In this document: one piece after another, positions 53,601 to 61,839 of the stretch
Numbering within the stretch: position 1 is the first letter of the stretch
Layout: every line of letters starts with the position of its first letter
DNA from: Ditylenchus dipsaci
Taxonomy: Eukaryota; Nematoda; Chromadorea; Rhabditida; Anguinidae
Assembly (NCBI GenBank): GCA_004194705.1
Contig: SADC01000346.1
Span: 40,278 to 104,277, forward strand
DNA length: 64,000 nucleotides
Direction of reading: 5' to 3'
Notes under the pieces: generated by a model
Seen by the model: only the letters and a program-made list of their open reading frames with translations
Told to the model about the DNA's origin: nothing
The model's database searches: none
Position numbers and translations under genes: made by a program

Positions 53601-56129
53601 GGCTTCAAAACTATGGGAATGTGACCACTAGACCAAAAGATGACGGGATATGGCAAGAATGCTCTAATAGTGACAACTTTACATCTTACTTTTGTGTGAA
53701 CTCATTGCCTAAAGTGTCCACTGACAAGAATATTCGAAGACTGGCTGGTAGTGGTGTTTTGAAACTGGATAGAGCAAGGCAAGAAACAGCAGTCATTTCG
53801 GAGTTTTATGTCAGGTGCTCAAAGCACAAGCGATGAGGTATTCTTCATGAAAATTTTCAAAATGTATGTACGTTTTCCGGACATACAGCGCGTATTACAA
53901 AAATTTCAGCATTTTAAAATGACCATAACTTTTCTTTAATCAATTATAGTAATTCTGTTTTCTCGCTGACAATATTTTTTGGTTTTTTGAAACACGATTT
54001 TTGATTCATCTCCCTGTGAATTTAGTTTCGGTATGTGTATGTTGGATGTTTAATGCTCCAACCGCAGGGGACCAAGCGACATTTTAACATTACACGCCAA
54101 CAAATATTGTCGACGAGAGAAATCAATTGGCAAAAAGAGAATTTCGAAAACCACTCTATAATAAAATTTACGGCCATATTGAAAAGCTTAAATTTCTTGA
54201 TACCACACAAACTTAACCAGAATCACCCAAAATAAAAAATCAATAATTTTTGAGCATTTTAATTTTACGAGCATTCCTCTACCGAACACAATTTCACGTT
54301 TTGAGATCCTATGGTTTTCGAATTATTTTTTTTAAATATAGAAGTTTTTGGTCGAACCCAACGTTGCTCGACATTGCCAGATCGGACGACTTATCCTACT
54401 TTCACTGCAGCAGAACTACTTAAATGACTCCGTGTTAAAAATTTACTCATAAATGGAATTCGAATTTTCGATGCACACAAAAAAAATAATAATTCAAAAA
54501 GATTATGGACAAAATTAGGGTGGTCCCGCGCGAATTCGAATTCCGCAAATCGCTGTGCTTATCACGTTTCATGGTCCTTTAAAGAATTCACCTTCCAGAA
54601 TTTTGCCTTGGTTTCCCAAACTTATTTTTTACGGAATTCATTTTGTTATTTTCATGTTTATTATCTCGGACTCTAGTAGCGAACAAGCCCTCCCCCTTAT
54701 GAAATTTTGCTTTTCAAACTTTAGTAAAAAGTACTCGATATTAGTCACAGATTTCAAAAAAAAGTGCGCAAAATATTTTTAGTCATAACTCCGACGCGGT
54801 CGCCTACCGCTGAGCCGAAAAGCTAATCCTAAATTGGTCGCTTCCGAATGTAGTTTCATCGATTTTGGAAAGGTCAGATTTATAAAAAAGGGGCGGAGTG
54901 TTCGTGCGTTACTAGCGCCTAATCTTCTATTTTTAAATAAAAAGTCATATTTTTATTTAAAAATATGAAATAATAAACATAAAAAATAACTCCGTAAAAA
55001 ATCAGCTTAGGGGATCAAGGCCAATCCCGGAAGGGAGGTGAATTCTTAAATTGAGCTGGGTGAATTCTTTAGTTTGGCCATAATTTCAAATTTTTAGACT
55101 TTCGTTGGCAGTGCTGTTTCCATTCTGAAATAGGTGGATGAGCTCTCTGGATATCTGGGGATAAGCACTTCAAAAATCAAGCAATTAAACAGACAATTGC
55201 TGCTAAATGATATTTTTTTGCCTAATCCTCGGATGGACTACCCTGAACTTCTGCCATTCAAGATGCATACCACCGAAACATCTTATTTGCCTGTCTATGA
55301 AGAGTGCTACCAAAAAATGCAATACTTTTTAAAGAATGAAGCTAGTCCTAACATAACTTACCTTCCTTGGTCTGCAGTGCTTGTTGAAGTTGTGGATAAT
55401 TCGACTACTAAAATTATATGCCCAGCAACACTTATTACCTACCGACACTTAGCCTGCAATGCAGAATGTTTTTCAGACTGGTTTCACTACAAAACAGACA
55501 TGGCACACAAAATGAAACTTATGGCTGGAGGAAATTGTCCTGTGATAAGTGGAGCTTGTAAAGAGACCAATATGGTTGAGCTTCCACTTAAATTTATCAG
55601 TAGAATATTTCACGCAAGTACTCAAAAGTACAAAGATACCTTGCTGTTTCAGCTCCAGCACGATATAAGAAAAGATAGGAGTATTGATTCTAAAAAAGTA
55701 TTTCCAATCTGCTCACTGGAGCAAAATACTCACAGACTGGATAATGACGTCAAGCTTCTGATCTATGGTAGCTATATTGACCATCGCAGTGAAAATCTTA
55801 TTATGCAGGAAATGAGGTGTAGGCCTGTTGATAACAGCACAAATTCACCTAATTTTTGCACTGAATTAGACAATGCGAAATTTCCTGATATCAGCAAACT
55901 ATATAGAAAACCTTCTGAACTGGGAGCTGCTGCAGTGGATATGTCTAATTTTACTTTTAATGGAATGATGCTATATGGACTTTGGGACCCTAGAGATTAC
56001 AGAATGTTTTCAAATGCCAATGATATCAGTGATCTGCTCTGTATTTATCTGAATATTTGCAGTGAAAGCAAGCATTATTATCGCAATGCTCCTAGTGCTT
56101 TATATTTTTATTATGGAGGGTTAGACTAA
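41695..56129 (+). CDS. Possible secreted mosaic protein: signal peptide, lectin-like start, mucin exons, inactive trypsin-like C-terminus
   Basis: Plus-strand exons with matching phase 0: 41695-41824 (signal peptide KKHTLFLFQILLFNCFIG), 41883-41966 (DQEAREQCEQISPSAMLTST, like the first part of a C-type lectin fold), 46870-46935 or longer, 47203-47304, 49991-50206 and 50280-50543 (Ser/Thr-rich, mucin-like), about 50570-50742 (ends WMQTL), 53501-53810 (several Cys), and 55134-56129. The last has PWSAVLVEV ... ICPATLITYRHLACNAECF, aligned with the trypsin His-loop but without His, as in nematode DUF316-type proteins. It should be secreted and glycosylated. An acceptor (CCCCCAG) just before the first ATG suits trans-splicing. 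There is one extra base after the signal peptide and a frame change near 50550. I cannot prove that all exons belong to one gene; the gap 42.0-46.8 kb is the weakest link. Confidence 0.55.
42345..42640. mobile_element. Palindromic MITE with TTGCC words
   Basis: AATTGTTGCCTTTAAAGTCT near 42357 pairs with AGACTTTAAAGGCAACAATT near 42602; GAAATCTTGCCACTTTTCAA pairs with its inverse. Lies in the gap of the mosaic gene. Confidence 0.75.
43550..43738. mobile_element. Palindromic MITE with GGAACACACCCCT ends
   Basis: CAAGTTTCGGAACACACCCC pairs with GGGGTGTGTTCCGAAATTGG; inner arms CAGTCAAAAATCAGCTTGGG and AAGCTGATTTTTGACTGAGG. Related cores are at 52.80-53.02 and 54.59-55.06 kb. Confidence 0.75.
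43915..44098. mobile_element. Pogo-like MITE with CATAACGAAC words
   Basis: Ends CAGTCAAACCTCTACATAAC and ATGGAGTTTCGACTG with TA on both sides (43913-43914, 44099-44100). CTACATAACGAAC/TATAACGAA words recur inside. Confidence 0.85.
44122..44644 (+). pseudogene. Broken coding segment: Cys/Thr-rich then coiled coil
   Basis: Three frames must be joined: one encodes SLPTQPDCECTCQTETST, the next TSTSLLTTSTDMPTENPDNE and DSLSSLIKEAHKLF, the last SHLTDLESLNKNLEEAIEKV and LREQLDEKTDSWKQFNELKE, a clear coiled coil. Frame changes near 44220 and 44360 look like small indels. The Thr/Ser-rich part resembles the mucin exons of the mosaic gene around it, so it may be one of its exons or a fragment of a related gene. 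Function unknown. Confidence 0.45.
44900..45310. repeat. CCACCACCTG repeats and CAGCCGGCTGAG word cluster
   Basis: TACCACCACCTGCCTACCAC-like units flank (44905-44990 and 45243-45305) a region with six or so copies of the palindrome CTCAGCCGGCTGAG (45000-45225). The word-array style resembles the hAT-type elements, but no target duplication was found. Confidence 0.55.
45345..45440 (-). repeat. tRNA-like block with B-box
   Basis: The minus strand carries GCAGGTTCAAATCCTGGTGG, a good B-box in a T-arm-like hairpin. The 5' part (GCACGGTGCATTG) does not form a clear A-box or cloverleaf. Likely a tRNA-derived repeat. Confidence 0.35.
45640..45890. repeat. GGATATCCG word cluster and decayed pogo-like repeat
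   Basis: 45640-45780 is an array of TCGGATACC, GGATATCCG and ATCGGATGTCC words. 45790-45890 has GGTATCTTATAG words and resembles the ends of the 23.2-kb pogo-like MITE. Neither has intact ends. Confidence 0.45.
46110..46545. mobile_element. Fold-back with GTTTAAACGACT arms
   Basis: TTTGTAAATCATGTTTAAAC near 46133 pairs with GTTTAAACATGATTTACAAA near 46488; GCTTAAAACGAT pairs with ATCGTTTTAAGC. The loop contains TTGCCTTGGGGACCAAGGC and a segment of the 37.5-kb palindromic family (CAAAAAGAGTCGCTTAATGC). A poly-C run of about 18 follows the right arm. Confidence 0.65.
46589..46833. mobile_element. MITE with ACCGTATTTTCTCTATTAA ends
   Basis: Left ACCGTATTTTCTCTATTAAC, right TTAATAGAGAAAATACGGT. 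Single ends of the same type are at 15148, 5393 (inverse) and 36387. It precedes the exon at 46870. Confidence 0.7.
47475..48312. mobile_element. Fold-back element in the mosaic gene
   Basis: Outer arms AACACGGCGACGGCCGGTGG near 47477 and CCACCGGCCGTTGCCGTGTT near 48293; next GATCACGATGATGCAATCAG and CTGATTGCATCATCGTGTTC. An inner hairpin (47585-47765) pairs ACTGTCATATTTTGAATTC with GAATTCAAATATGACAGT. Family unknown. Confidence 0.7.
48650..49710 (-). pseudogene. Tc1-type transposase remnant (DD34E)
   Basis: Minus-strand pieces in order: GGRPRIT and RRIVENPHLSATEIREELSL (helix-turn-helix part), PKNVKERLKFAKERINWTMN and WSDESKFNMIGSD (first Asp), GGGSVIVWGCFSWNGLGPL, then NDPKHKAKVVARWLEENNID (second Asp) and NPIKNLRWEAERRLSGRMFK (Glu region). 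The order and motifs are those of Tc1 transposases, which move elements into TA sites. Stops replace Gln or Trp at several places, a short insertion splits the N-terminal part near 49580-49640, and terminal repeats are not visible. Inactive; it lies in an intron of the mosaic gene on the opposite strand. Confidence 0.85.
49724..49917. mobile_element. TTAA-type palindromic MITE, second copy
   Basis: Ends AGGGCCATTGCCGTCGCCGA and TCGGCGACGGCTATGGTCCT; TTAA on the left (49720-49723) and TTCAA on the right. The core GCGCGGGATAGTTCTCTTTC with the ACTCAAAAGAGT hairpin matches 15467-15659. Confidence 0.75.
51150..51290. repeat. GGCACCGGTGCC word cluster
   Basis: GTGCGGGCACCGGTACCGG, GCTGGCACCGGTGCTGG and CACCGGTGCGGGTGCC words. 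The right edge CTGGCACCGCTG resembles a hAT end, but no target duplication pairs. Confidence 0.5.
51296..51605. repeat. 310-bp direct repeat, copy 1 of 2 (copy 2 at 53130-53440)
   Basis: Both begin with AATTTAAAAAAGTCGAAATT and end with ATGGCTAGACGTTCATTAAT. They are in the same orientation, roughly 85-90 percent alike by eye, and flank a mariner element. No LTR features (TG...CA ends, primer site) were seen, so a tandem duplication is more likely. Confidence 0.7.
52220..52575 (+). pseudogene. Mariner transposase, C-terminal half
   Basis: The frame gives QQDGASPHFKTEVTDYLNQ, FPNHWIGRGSP, then LPRLPDLAPCDFFLWA, and after a frameshift KSKVYKSPVLDLDDLRER and AFXEMPQDMVNKSIRDYEQR. QDGAPPH and SPDLxPxDFFLWG are hallmark mariner sequences around the second and third catalytic acids. 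The first half of the protein, with the first Asp and the DNA-binding domain, is gone. It supplied, or descends from, the family with CAGGGTGTTT ends. Confidence 0.85.
52796..53025. mobile_element. Palindromic MITE with GGTATACACCCCC ends
   Basis: GTTTCGGTATACACCCCCAC and GTTCGGTATACACCCCCAG on the left; mirrored GGGGGTGTATACCGAACTTG on the right. The core TTGCCTTGGTCCACCAAGCT pairs with AGCTTGGAGACCAAGGCAA. Confidence 0.8.
54585..55065. mobile_element. Palindromic MITE with AAGAATTCACCT ends
   Basis: AAAGAATTCACCTTCCAGAA on the left against GGTGAATTCTTAAATTG on the right; core TTGCCTTGGTTTCCCAAACT against AGCTTAGGGGATCAAGGCC. A tRNA-like piece (minus strand GGCTCAGCGGTAGGCGACC) lies in the loop at 54785-54815. 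It precedes the last exon of the mosaic gene. Confidence 0.6.
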
Positions 56130-56162
56130 TTTATACAGATTATTAGATTGTTTTTAAATGTA

Positions 56163-56738
56163 TTGGGTTGTTCAATAAGTTCCCGGCCCCCTCTAGCGCG
56201 ATTTTTAAAGACTAAACCTCTAATATTTATAACTAGAGTTGTCCAACGGCACGTCCAACCGCCCCCCTATTTTTTAAAAAGGGTGGCGGTTTATCGAGGT
56301 TTTGCTCTTTTAGAGGGAAATTTTTGGCGTAGAGGCGTTAGGCCCTTTTTTTCCACTTTTTGGCGTTCTGCCTTATGTTATATTTTAGCCACTTAGGCCT
56401 TATTTTTTTAACTTAGGCTTAGGCTCAGGGTAGGCCAGCGCACGTTAGCCGGGACTAAAAAATGTCTTAAGAAACAGAAAATGGCTTTAAAATGAAGCCT
56501 AGGTGGCTAAAATATAACATAGGGCAGAACGCCAAAAAGTGGAAAAAAAGGGCCTAAAGGCTACGACCCAAATTTTTCATAATTCGGGAAAACCATCGGC
56601 AAAATCGGAATCCTCACGATGTTTGCAACCAGACTGTCAAGACAGAACTAGCAAAAATATTCAGAAATCGGGGTAAAAAAAGTGTCGTACCCTAGGCGGG
56701 AACGATCTTTTTGGGGTGACGGATTATCGAGGTTTGAC
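56163..56738. mobile_element. Mariner-type end fragment and partial pogo-like MITE
   Basis: GGGTTGTTCAATAAGTTCCC at 56164 looks like a mariner terminal repeat without a partner. From about 56280 to 56738 a pogo-like MITE is recognisable (GGTGGCGGTTTATCGAGG, GTGTCGTACCCTAGGCGGGA, and the right end GGATTATCGAGGTTTGAC); its last bases are cut off by a hAT-type end. Confidence 0.6.
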
Positions 56739-57090
56739 TAGGGTTGGCTAACGAGTAATTAACCGAGTAATTAGCCGAGTAATTACTCGCTAATTACTCC
56801 TAATTACTTCGAGTATTTGACCGGCAACAAAAAATCGGGCAAATACTTTTTGAACTGTCGTAAAAATATAGGTAGAGATTTCAGTTAGAGATCAGAATTT
56901 TCATTTCGAATTATTTTGTTTATGTGGTACGGTGGTCTGTCTTGTATTTTATTGCTCGCTTGGTGTCTATCACTTGTTTTTTTTACTGTGTTTGACTCTT
57001 TTGACCGTTTGATTTACTAAGCCGTGTCTCGACCTGCCATTTTTAGCAGTAGTATTTAGCATACCTTCGAGTAATTAACGAGTAAGAATT
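56739..57090. mobile_element. hAT-type element with CGAGTAATTA words, right end not found
   Basis: The left end TAGGGTTGGCTAACGAG is followed by GAGTAATTAACC and GAGTAATTACTCG words; a second cluster (TTCGAGTAATTAACGAGTA) closes near 57090. It starts inside the right terminal repeat of a pogo-like MITE. Confidence 0.5.
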
Positions 57091-57794
57091 TCCCATGCAA
57101 AAAAACTTTTTTTTGTTTGAGCTTTGTTTGATTTACTATTCACTAGCGCCAATTTTTTACTTTTTAAAAATTTTATTTGTCTTGAATACAATTTGTGAAA
57201 GTGAAATTGAAATAAGGAGAATAAAAAATATATTCTTTGTGGCCCTAACTGTGTGTGAAAGTAAACACTGGTATGCTTTATTGCCCTGAAATTCACACTA
57301 AACAAGATAGTCAAATTTTGACGCCACTTGCATATACCCCTCCCCTCCCAAGTCAACTTGTTTCAAAAGTCTTTTCAAAACAGCCTATATCAGCCTAATT
57401 TTTTTTTAAAAGTCACTATTTGTGGAAACAGCTGCCCCTACAAAACCAACCAAGTCAACATTTTCGCGTATGCAACTTTAAGAGGGTATTTTTTAAGATC
57501 GATTTCACTAACTTATGACTTGATAGAAAGCGCAGATTACAGGCTTTTAAATGAGATGTAATTCTTTTGAATGAGATGTAATGGACAATTCAAATACCGC
57601 TCAAGACAAAAATCATTTATCACCTTTAATATAAAATAGGAAAAAGTGCCTTGTGTTTTTTGTTAAAAAAAATTCCCCAAGATTCACATATGGCTGGAAC
57701 TTTCCTAAGCTTGCAAGTTTTTTATATTGCAACGACTGTAAAAAGGGTTTTGAATTACATGTACTGTGGGAATTTGAAAAAAACTGCTAAAAAA

Positions 57795-58175
57795 TGACCA
57801 AAAAATGCCGTTTTCAGCGATTTTGCAAATATTTGCTTGTGACGGCCCATAGACACGACAAAAAATTGTGTGCCCCCATCATTCGATGGCAATTTTCAAG
57901 GGCTATCAATTCCACTGAAAATTACCCAATTATGTTTTATATAGCGAGGGGCGCTAGCGCAAGAGTGGACCTATTTTTTTTTAATCGCGATTTTTGGCCT
58001 TATTTTTGGGCATTTTTTCTTTCAATAGACATAACGAAAAAAATGTGTACCCCCACGATTCGATAGCATTTTTCAAGAGCTATCAATTACACTATAAATT
58101 GCCCAATTATGTAATTTTTTGCGACGGGCGCTAGCGTAAGATTGGACTTAATTTTTCGAAAAATCTCGATTTTGG
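57795..58175. repeat. Two tandem units of about 185-190 bp
   Basis: Unit 1 (57815-57995) and unit 2 (58000-58175) share TGTGTGCCCCCATCATTCGA/TGTGTACCCCCACGATTCGA, AAGAGCTATCAATTACACT, TTGCCCAATTATGT and GGGCGCTAGCG. No coding meaning seen. Confidence 0.7.
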
Positions 58176-58269
58176 GCTTGTTTTAGTTGAAAAATGGGAT
58201 TTTGGTGGCGAAAGTTGATAGAAAGATATTCACCATTATTGTAGCTGAAAATCTGGTTGCAGTCACCCC

Positions 58270-59000
58270 CACAATAAATTACTAAACAATGCTCTGCCTT
58301 ATTAAGACAATCTCTGATTTTCATAGTCTTTAGTCAATACCAATTGTTCTGCAGTGATTATATTGGTGAGGGTAAACTCAAAGTTTTTTTCTGGTAGACT
58401 CTCTAATTCAATCTCGAAGGCAATTCGGAAGTGGCACTTTTGTGTTGTCAACTCGAAAATCTAAAATTTCTTTGTTAGGAGCAAAAGCTTGAAAAGTAAA
58501 AGTTTCAAAATTATACCTCTTCAATTCCTCCACAATGCTTACAGCAGTGCAGTTTGTTAAAGCAAAGTCAGTCGTTCCAGTGGCAAAAATGTTAATTGAT
58601 CTGTTGACAGGCGGACAGCTATATTGGTGGATGAAGATCTGCAAGTATTCGTGAAAATGTGCCAAGTTTTAGCAAAATGTGCTCACTTCTGCATTTACCC
58701 TGTTATATTCATTATTCTTGAAATCAAGCGTATATTTTCTAGCTTAAACAGCAACAAATGGATGTTCTAGCATTCGATCGCTGAAATGTGTCGAATAAGT
58801 CTATGATCTCGAGAATTTTCATACAAACTTGGCAGATTTTCGTCTTTTTGACTAAACAAAAAAACTTGGCCTTTTTGCCAAAACTTGGCATTTTTCGGTT
58901 TTGTCCTTATTTTTTCAAGCTAACAAATATCCTTCAATCGTGTGTTTTTTGAGCAGTATGTTGTATCGGGTGTATGCTGTTTGAGGTGTCCACTATAAAT
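58270..59000 (-). pseudogene. Partial inverted copy of the F-box gene
   Basis: The minus strand reproduces the 3' part of the plus-strand gene at 29.39-31.04 kb: the end of the middle exon (HLKQHTPDTTYCSKN-like, frame broken), the AAAACTTGGC repeats, the exon with YSCPPVNRSINIFATGTTD and AVSIVEELKR, the small last intron (GTATAATTTT...TTTTAG) and the final exon ending NFEFTLTNIITAEQLVLTKD. The F-box exon, and about 900 bp present between 29.74 and 30.67 kb in the other copy, are missing. Without an F-box it cannot encode a working adaptor. It is a duplicate left in inverted orientation, about 28 kb away. Confidence 0.85.
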
Positions 59001-59024
59001 ATTAAAAAAAATTGGTTGCAGTAT

Positions 59025-59890
59025 AGAATCCGCCACCCCCCCCCCCCACGGGAGTGATCAGGTGAAGGAGATAACCTCGTATTCATGTTTCTCGACCCTG
59101 ACTTCATAAGAAAAACGCGCGTTTTTGATTCTGGGAAAAAAATTTTCGAACCACAGGGGGGGGGGGGGTATCACGATTTTTAGTCAAAATTTGAAAAATT
59201 TAAATTGGCGCCTACTGAATTTAAAAGAAATTAAGGGCCGTATTGGGAGGGGAAGGGAATAAAAAGGGGCCACTTTTATGGCAGAACGAATAAAATTAAC
59301 TCAATAAAAATAAATTAAATAAATCAATAAAATTATAAAAAAGACAAATAAAATTTTCTATAGTCTAATGCTCGAGAAGGTCTGCCGAAAAGCAGATGTG
59401 CAAAGTCGAAGGTATGGTAGGCGAAAAAAAGTAGGATGATCTTTGTGATATTCGTTAAAGGCGGATGCTCACCTGTTTAAATTTGTCCCGCTTATTCAAA
59501 AATAACTTTTTCATTGAACCTCTGTACATATTTTTGAACTTGGTTTCTAAAAAAAACGGACAAGAGACTGTATTAGGATAGGAAAGTACAAAAATAGAAG
59601 CCACGTTGTGTAAAAAGGGCTACTACAAGGTTCATTTAATAATGGACAAAGGCCTGCATAGGGAGGAAAGGGATAAAAAGGGTCATTTATTTTAAAGAAA
59701 TCACGCCTAAAAAGTAAAGATGTTTAACAAAGTTTTGAATAATGGGGCCTACCGCATAAATAAACTCTGGTATGCATGTTTTCATGCATCCAGAGTCACT
59801 TTCGAGTGATTTGTGTCTAAGGTATGTGGGTGTGCGCATCTTAACTTCAAGGGCTTGATAGCTTCAGTTGACTTGAGGGCCTGAGAGTCT
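59025..59890. mobile_element. Copy of the large palindromic family, interrupted
   Basis: 59025-59290 matches the left arm at 37505-37800 (GGGAGTGATCAGGTGAAGGA; TTAAGGGCCGTATTGGGAGG); 59650-59890 matches the other part (GGCCTACCGCATAAATAAAC, CATCCAGAGTCACTTTCGAG). Between them are AT-rich DNA and a TTAA-type MITE fragment (59455-59560). Confidence 0.65.
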
Positions 59891-59899
59891 GGGATGCGC

Positions 59900-60520
59900 T
59901 AAAGGAAGCTCTTTATTTTGACAATTGTGATAACTGTTTTGATAATAAACTTGATTTTCGAACCCTGGGTGATCATAATGCAAGTTACGTGCTATTTTCA
60001 AGTTTAAATTTAATTTCAGGAAATTTTTTCTCTTTATAATAGTTTTTAATTTTTCAACTTTTGATTTTTTATTCTTTTTCATTCACTTTAATTTCTAATA
60101 AAAAAAAAGTTTTTAAATATTGTTAAAAAAAGTAATTATTTTTGCTGATGCAAGAGAATTATGTAGAAATGATCAACGATGATTAATTCGTTGCTATGAT
60201 AAAAGTTCTGTTTTAAATTTCTGAGCTTATGTTTGTTATCTAAATTTTGTTTATTTATTATTATTATACTGAAATAATGTTCGCTGTTTATCTTATAACT
60301 AAAAATCTTTTTGATTAGTTTTTGTATTGAGAAATCGTAGTTTTGGACGTTAATGGGAAGGTACATACTTTCATAAGATTAAGCCAAGACTGCTAACAAA
60401 AAGTTTTGAAATAAATTACATTTTGCAAAAAAAGTACAAGTTATTAAAAAGTGTCATTTTATCTAGTGCTTATTGACTTTTAATTGATTTCAAATTATAT
60501 TGGGTCTAATAAAAAAAACA
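59900..60520. other. No gene recognised
   Basis: Very AT-rich DNA without repeats or frames that I can support. Confidence 0.4.
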
Positions 60521-60523
60521 CAG

Positions 60524-60847
60524 ATGGCTGGCTTGCAATTAAGTGAGAGAAATGAGCCGCTCAGATTGCTGATACTACCGCCGATCATTTACATAATAGG
60601 TGGTTTTTTCTTTAGACTGGTGAGCAGCGAATCAGTTAAGTTTCCGTTATCTTCTGTTACCTTCTCTTATATACATAAGAAAACTCTTTGTCTCGCTTGT
60701 CTAATGATGTGTGGTTTGCCACATGCAATAAAAGTATCACGGAAAACCAATTCTGAAAAAACCAAAAAAACACCTTTTAAAAAAACATTTACAATTTTAC
60801 AAAAGTATAGGATTTTTATCACAGAGGTTCGTAACCATGAAAACTGA
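60524..60847 (+). CDS. Small putative membrane protein
   Basis: A 107-residue frame starts at an ATG placed immediately after AACACAG, which could be a trans-splice acceptor. Residues about 12-32 (LRLLILPPIIYIIGGFFFRL) form a strong hydrophobic segment; a second, weaker one is TLCLACLMMCGLPHAI; the C-terminus is Lys-rich. No family is recognised. The segment from about residue 73 on is low-complexity and may be intron or chance, so the true protein could be shorter or spliced further. Confidence 0.35.
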   Translation: MAGLQLSERNEPLRLLILPPIIYIIGGFFFRLVSSESVKFPLSSVTFSYIHKKTLCLACLMMCGLPHAIKVSRKTNSEKTKKTPFKKTFTILQKYRIFITEVRNHEN

Positions 60848-61403
60848 ACATTCAGAATCATAATCGAAATGGCGCCTGAAAAAGCTTGAAAGTCATAAAA
60901 AGGAGCTTTCGGTCTATCTAGCAAAAGTAAAGAAGAGATCGAAAAATGTCTTGAAAAGAGTTTGACGTAAAAGAATTGGAAAAATGAAATTCTGACACTG
61001 GATTCGTTTTTAGCGTGAGCAACTTACTTGAGCAAATTTAAAATTCAATTTTTCGTAAAATTTTAATTGTTTTTCAAGAAGGCGTACCTTTGGTTCTTTT
61101 TGAATTTTTTATTCATGATGCTTTTCTCGTATAAAAGCGACTGACAAACCACTAGAAAGCTCAGACAATATGCTATCTTTAAAATATAAAAGAAGATGCT
61201 GCACTGAACAAATTCGCTGCTAACCAACCTAAAGAAAAAGTCGTCTGGCGTTTGTTTAGCTAGTCTGCTAGATTCATTTAAAAATATATTGTACTTTTAC
61301 AAAAAGCACATTAAAATTTTTTTACGCACACAGTGGAATTCGAGTGCATGATTTAATGTTATTAATAAGAGTTTTTTATTAAACAGTTTTGCAATTAGCT
61401 TTA

Positions 61404-61829
61404 CAGTCAAACCTCGATTTAGTGGCACCCCCAAAGTTCGTTCCCGCCTAGGGTCCGACACTTTTTTAACCCAATTTTCAAAATACTTTATCGATTCTGT
61501 TAGCACAGTCTGGTCGCAAATATCGTAAGGATTCCGATTTTACCGATCGTTTTTCAATAACTAAATAGTTTTTGCATTTAAAAAGCAAAACCTCGATATA
61601 GTGGCACCTGTTTTCAAAAAAGGGGTGCCACTATATCGAGGTTTCACTTTTTTACCCCAAAATTTGTTTACTTTTCAAAAAACGATCGGCGAAATCGGAA
61701 TCCTCACGATATTTGCGACCAGACTGTCATAACAGAATCGATAAAATATTTTGAAAATTGGGTTAAAAAAAGTGTCGGACCCTAGGCGGGAACGAACTTT
61801 TGGGGTGCCACTAAATCGAGGTTTGACTG
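61404..61829. mobile_element. Long pogo-like MITE, word TAGTGGCACC
   Basis: Ends CAGTCAAACCTCGATTTAGT and ACTAAATCGAGGTTTGACTG with TA on both sides. The central hairpin (61590-61645) repeats CCTCGATATAGTGGCACC and GGTGCCACTATATCGAGG. Interior blocks AAGTTCGTTCCC, GGGTCCGACAC, ACCGATCGTTTT as in the other long copies. Confidence 0.92.
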
Positions 61830-61839
61830 TATATCATTA

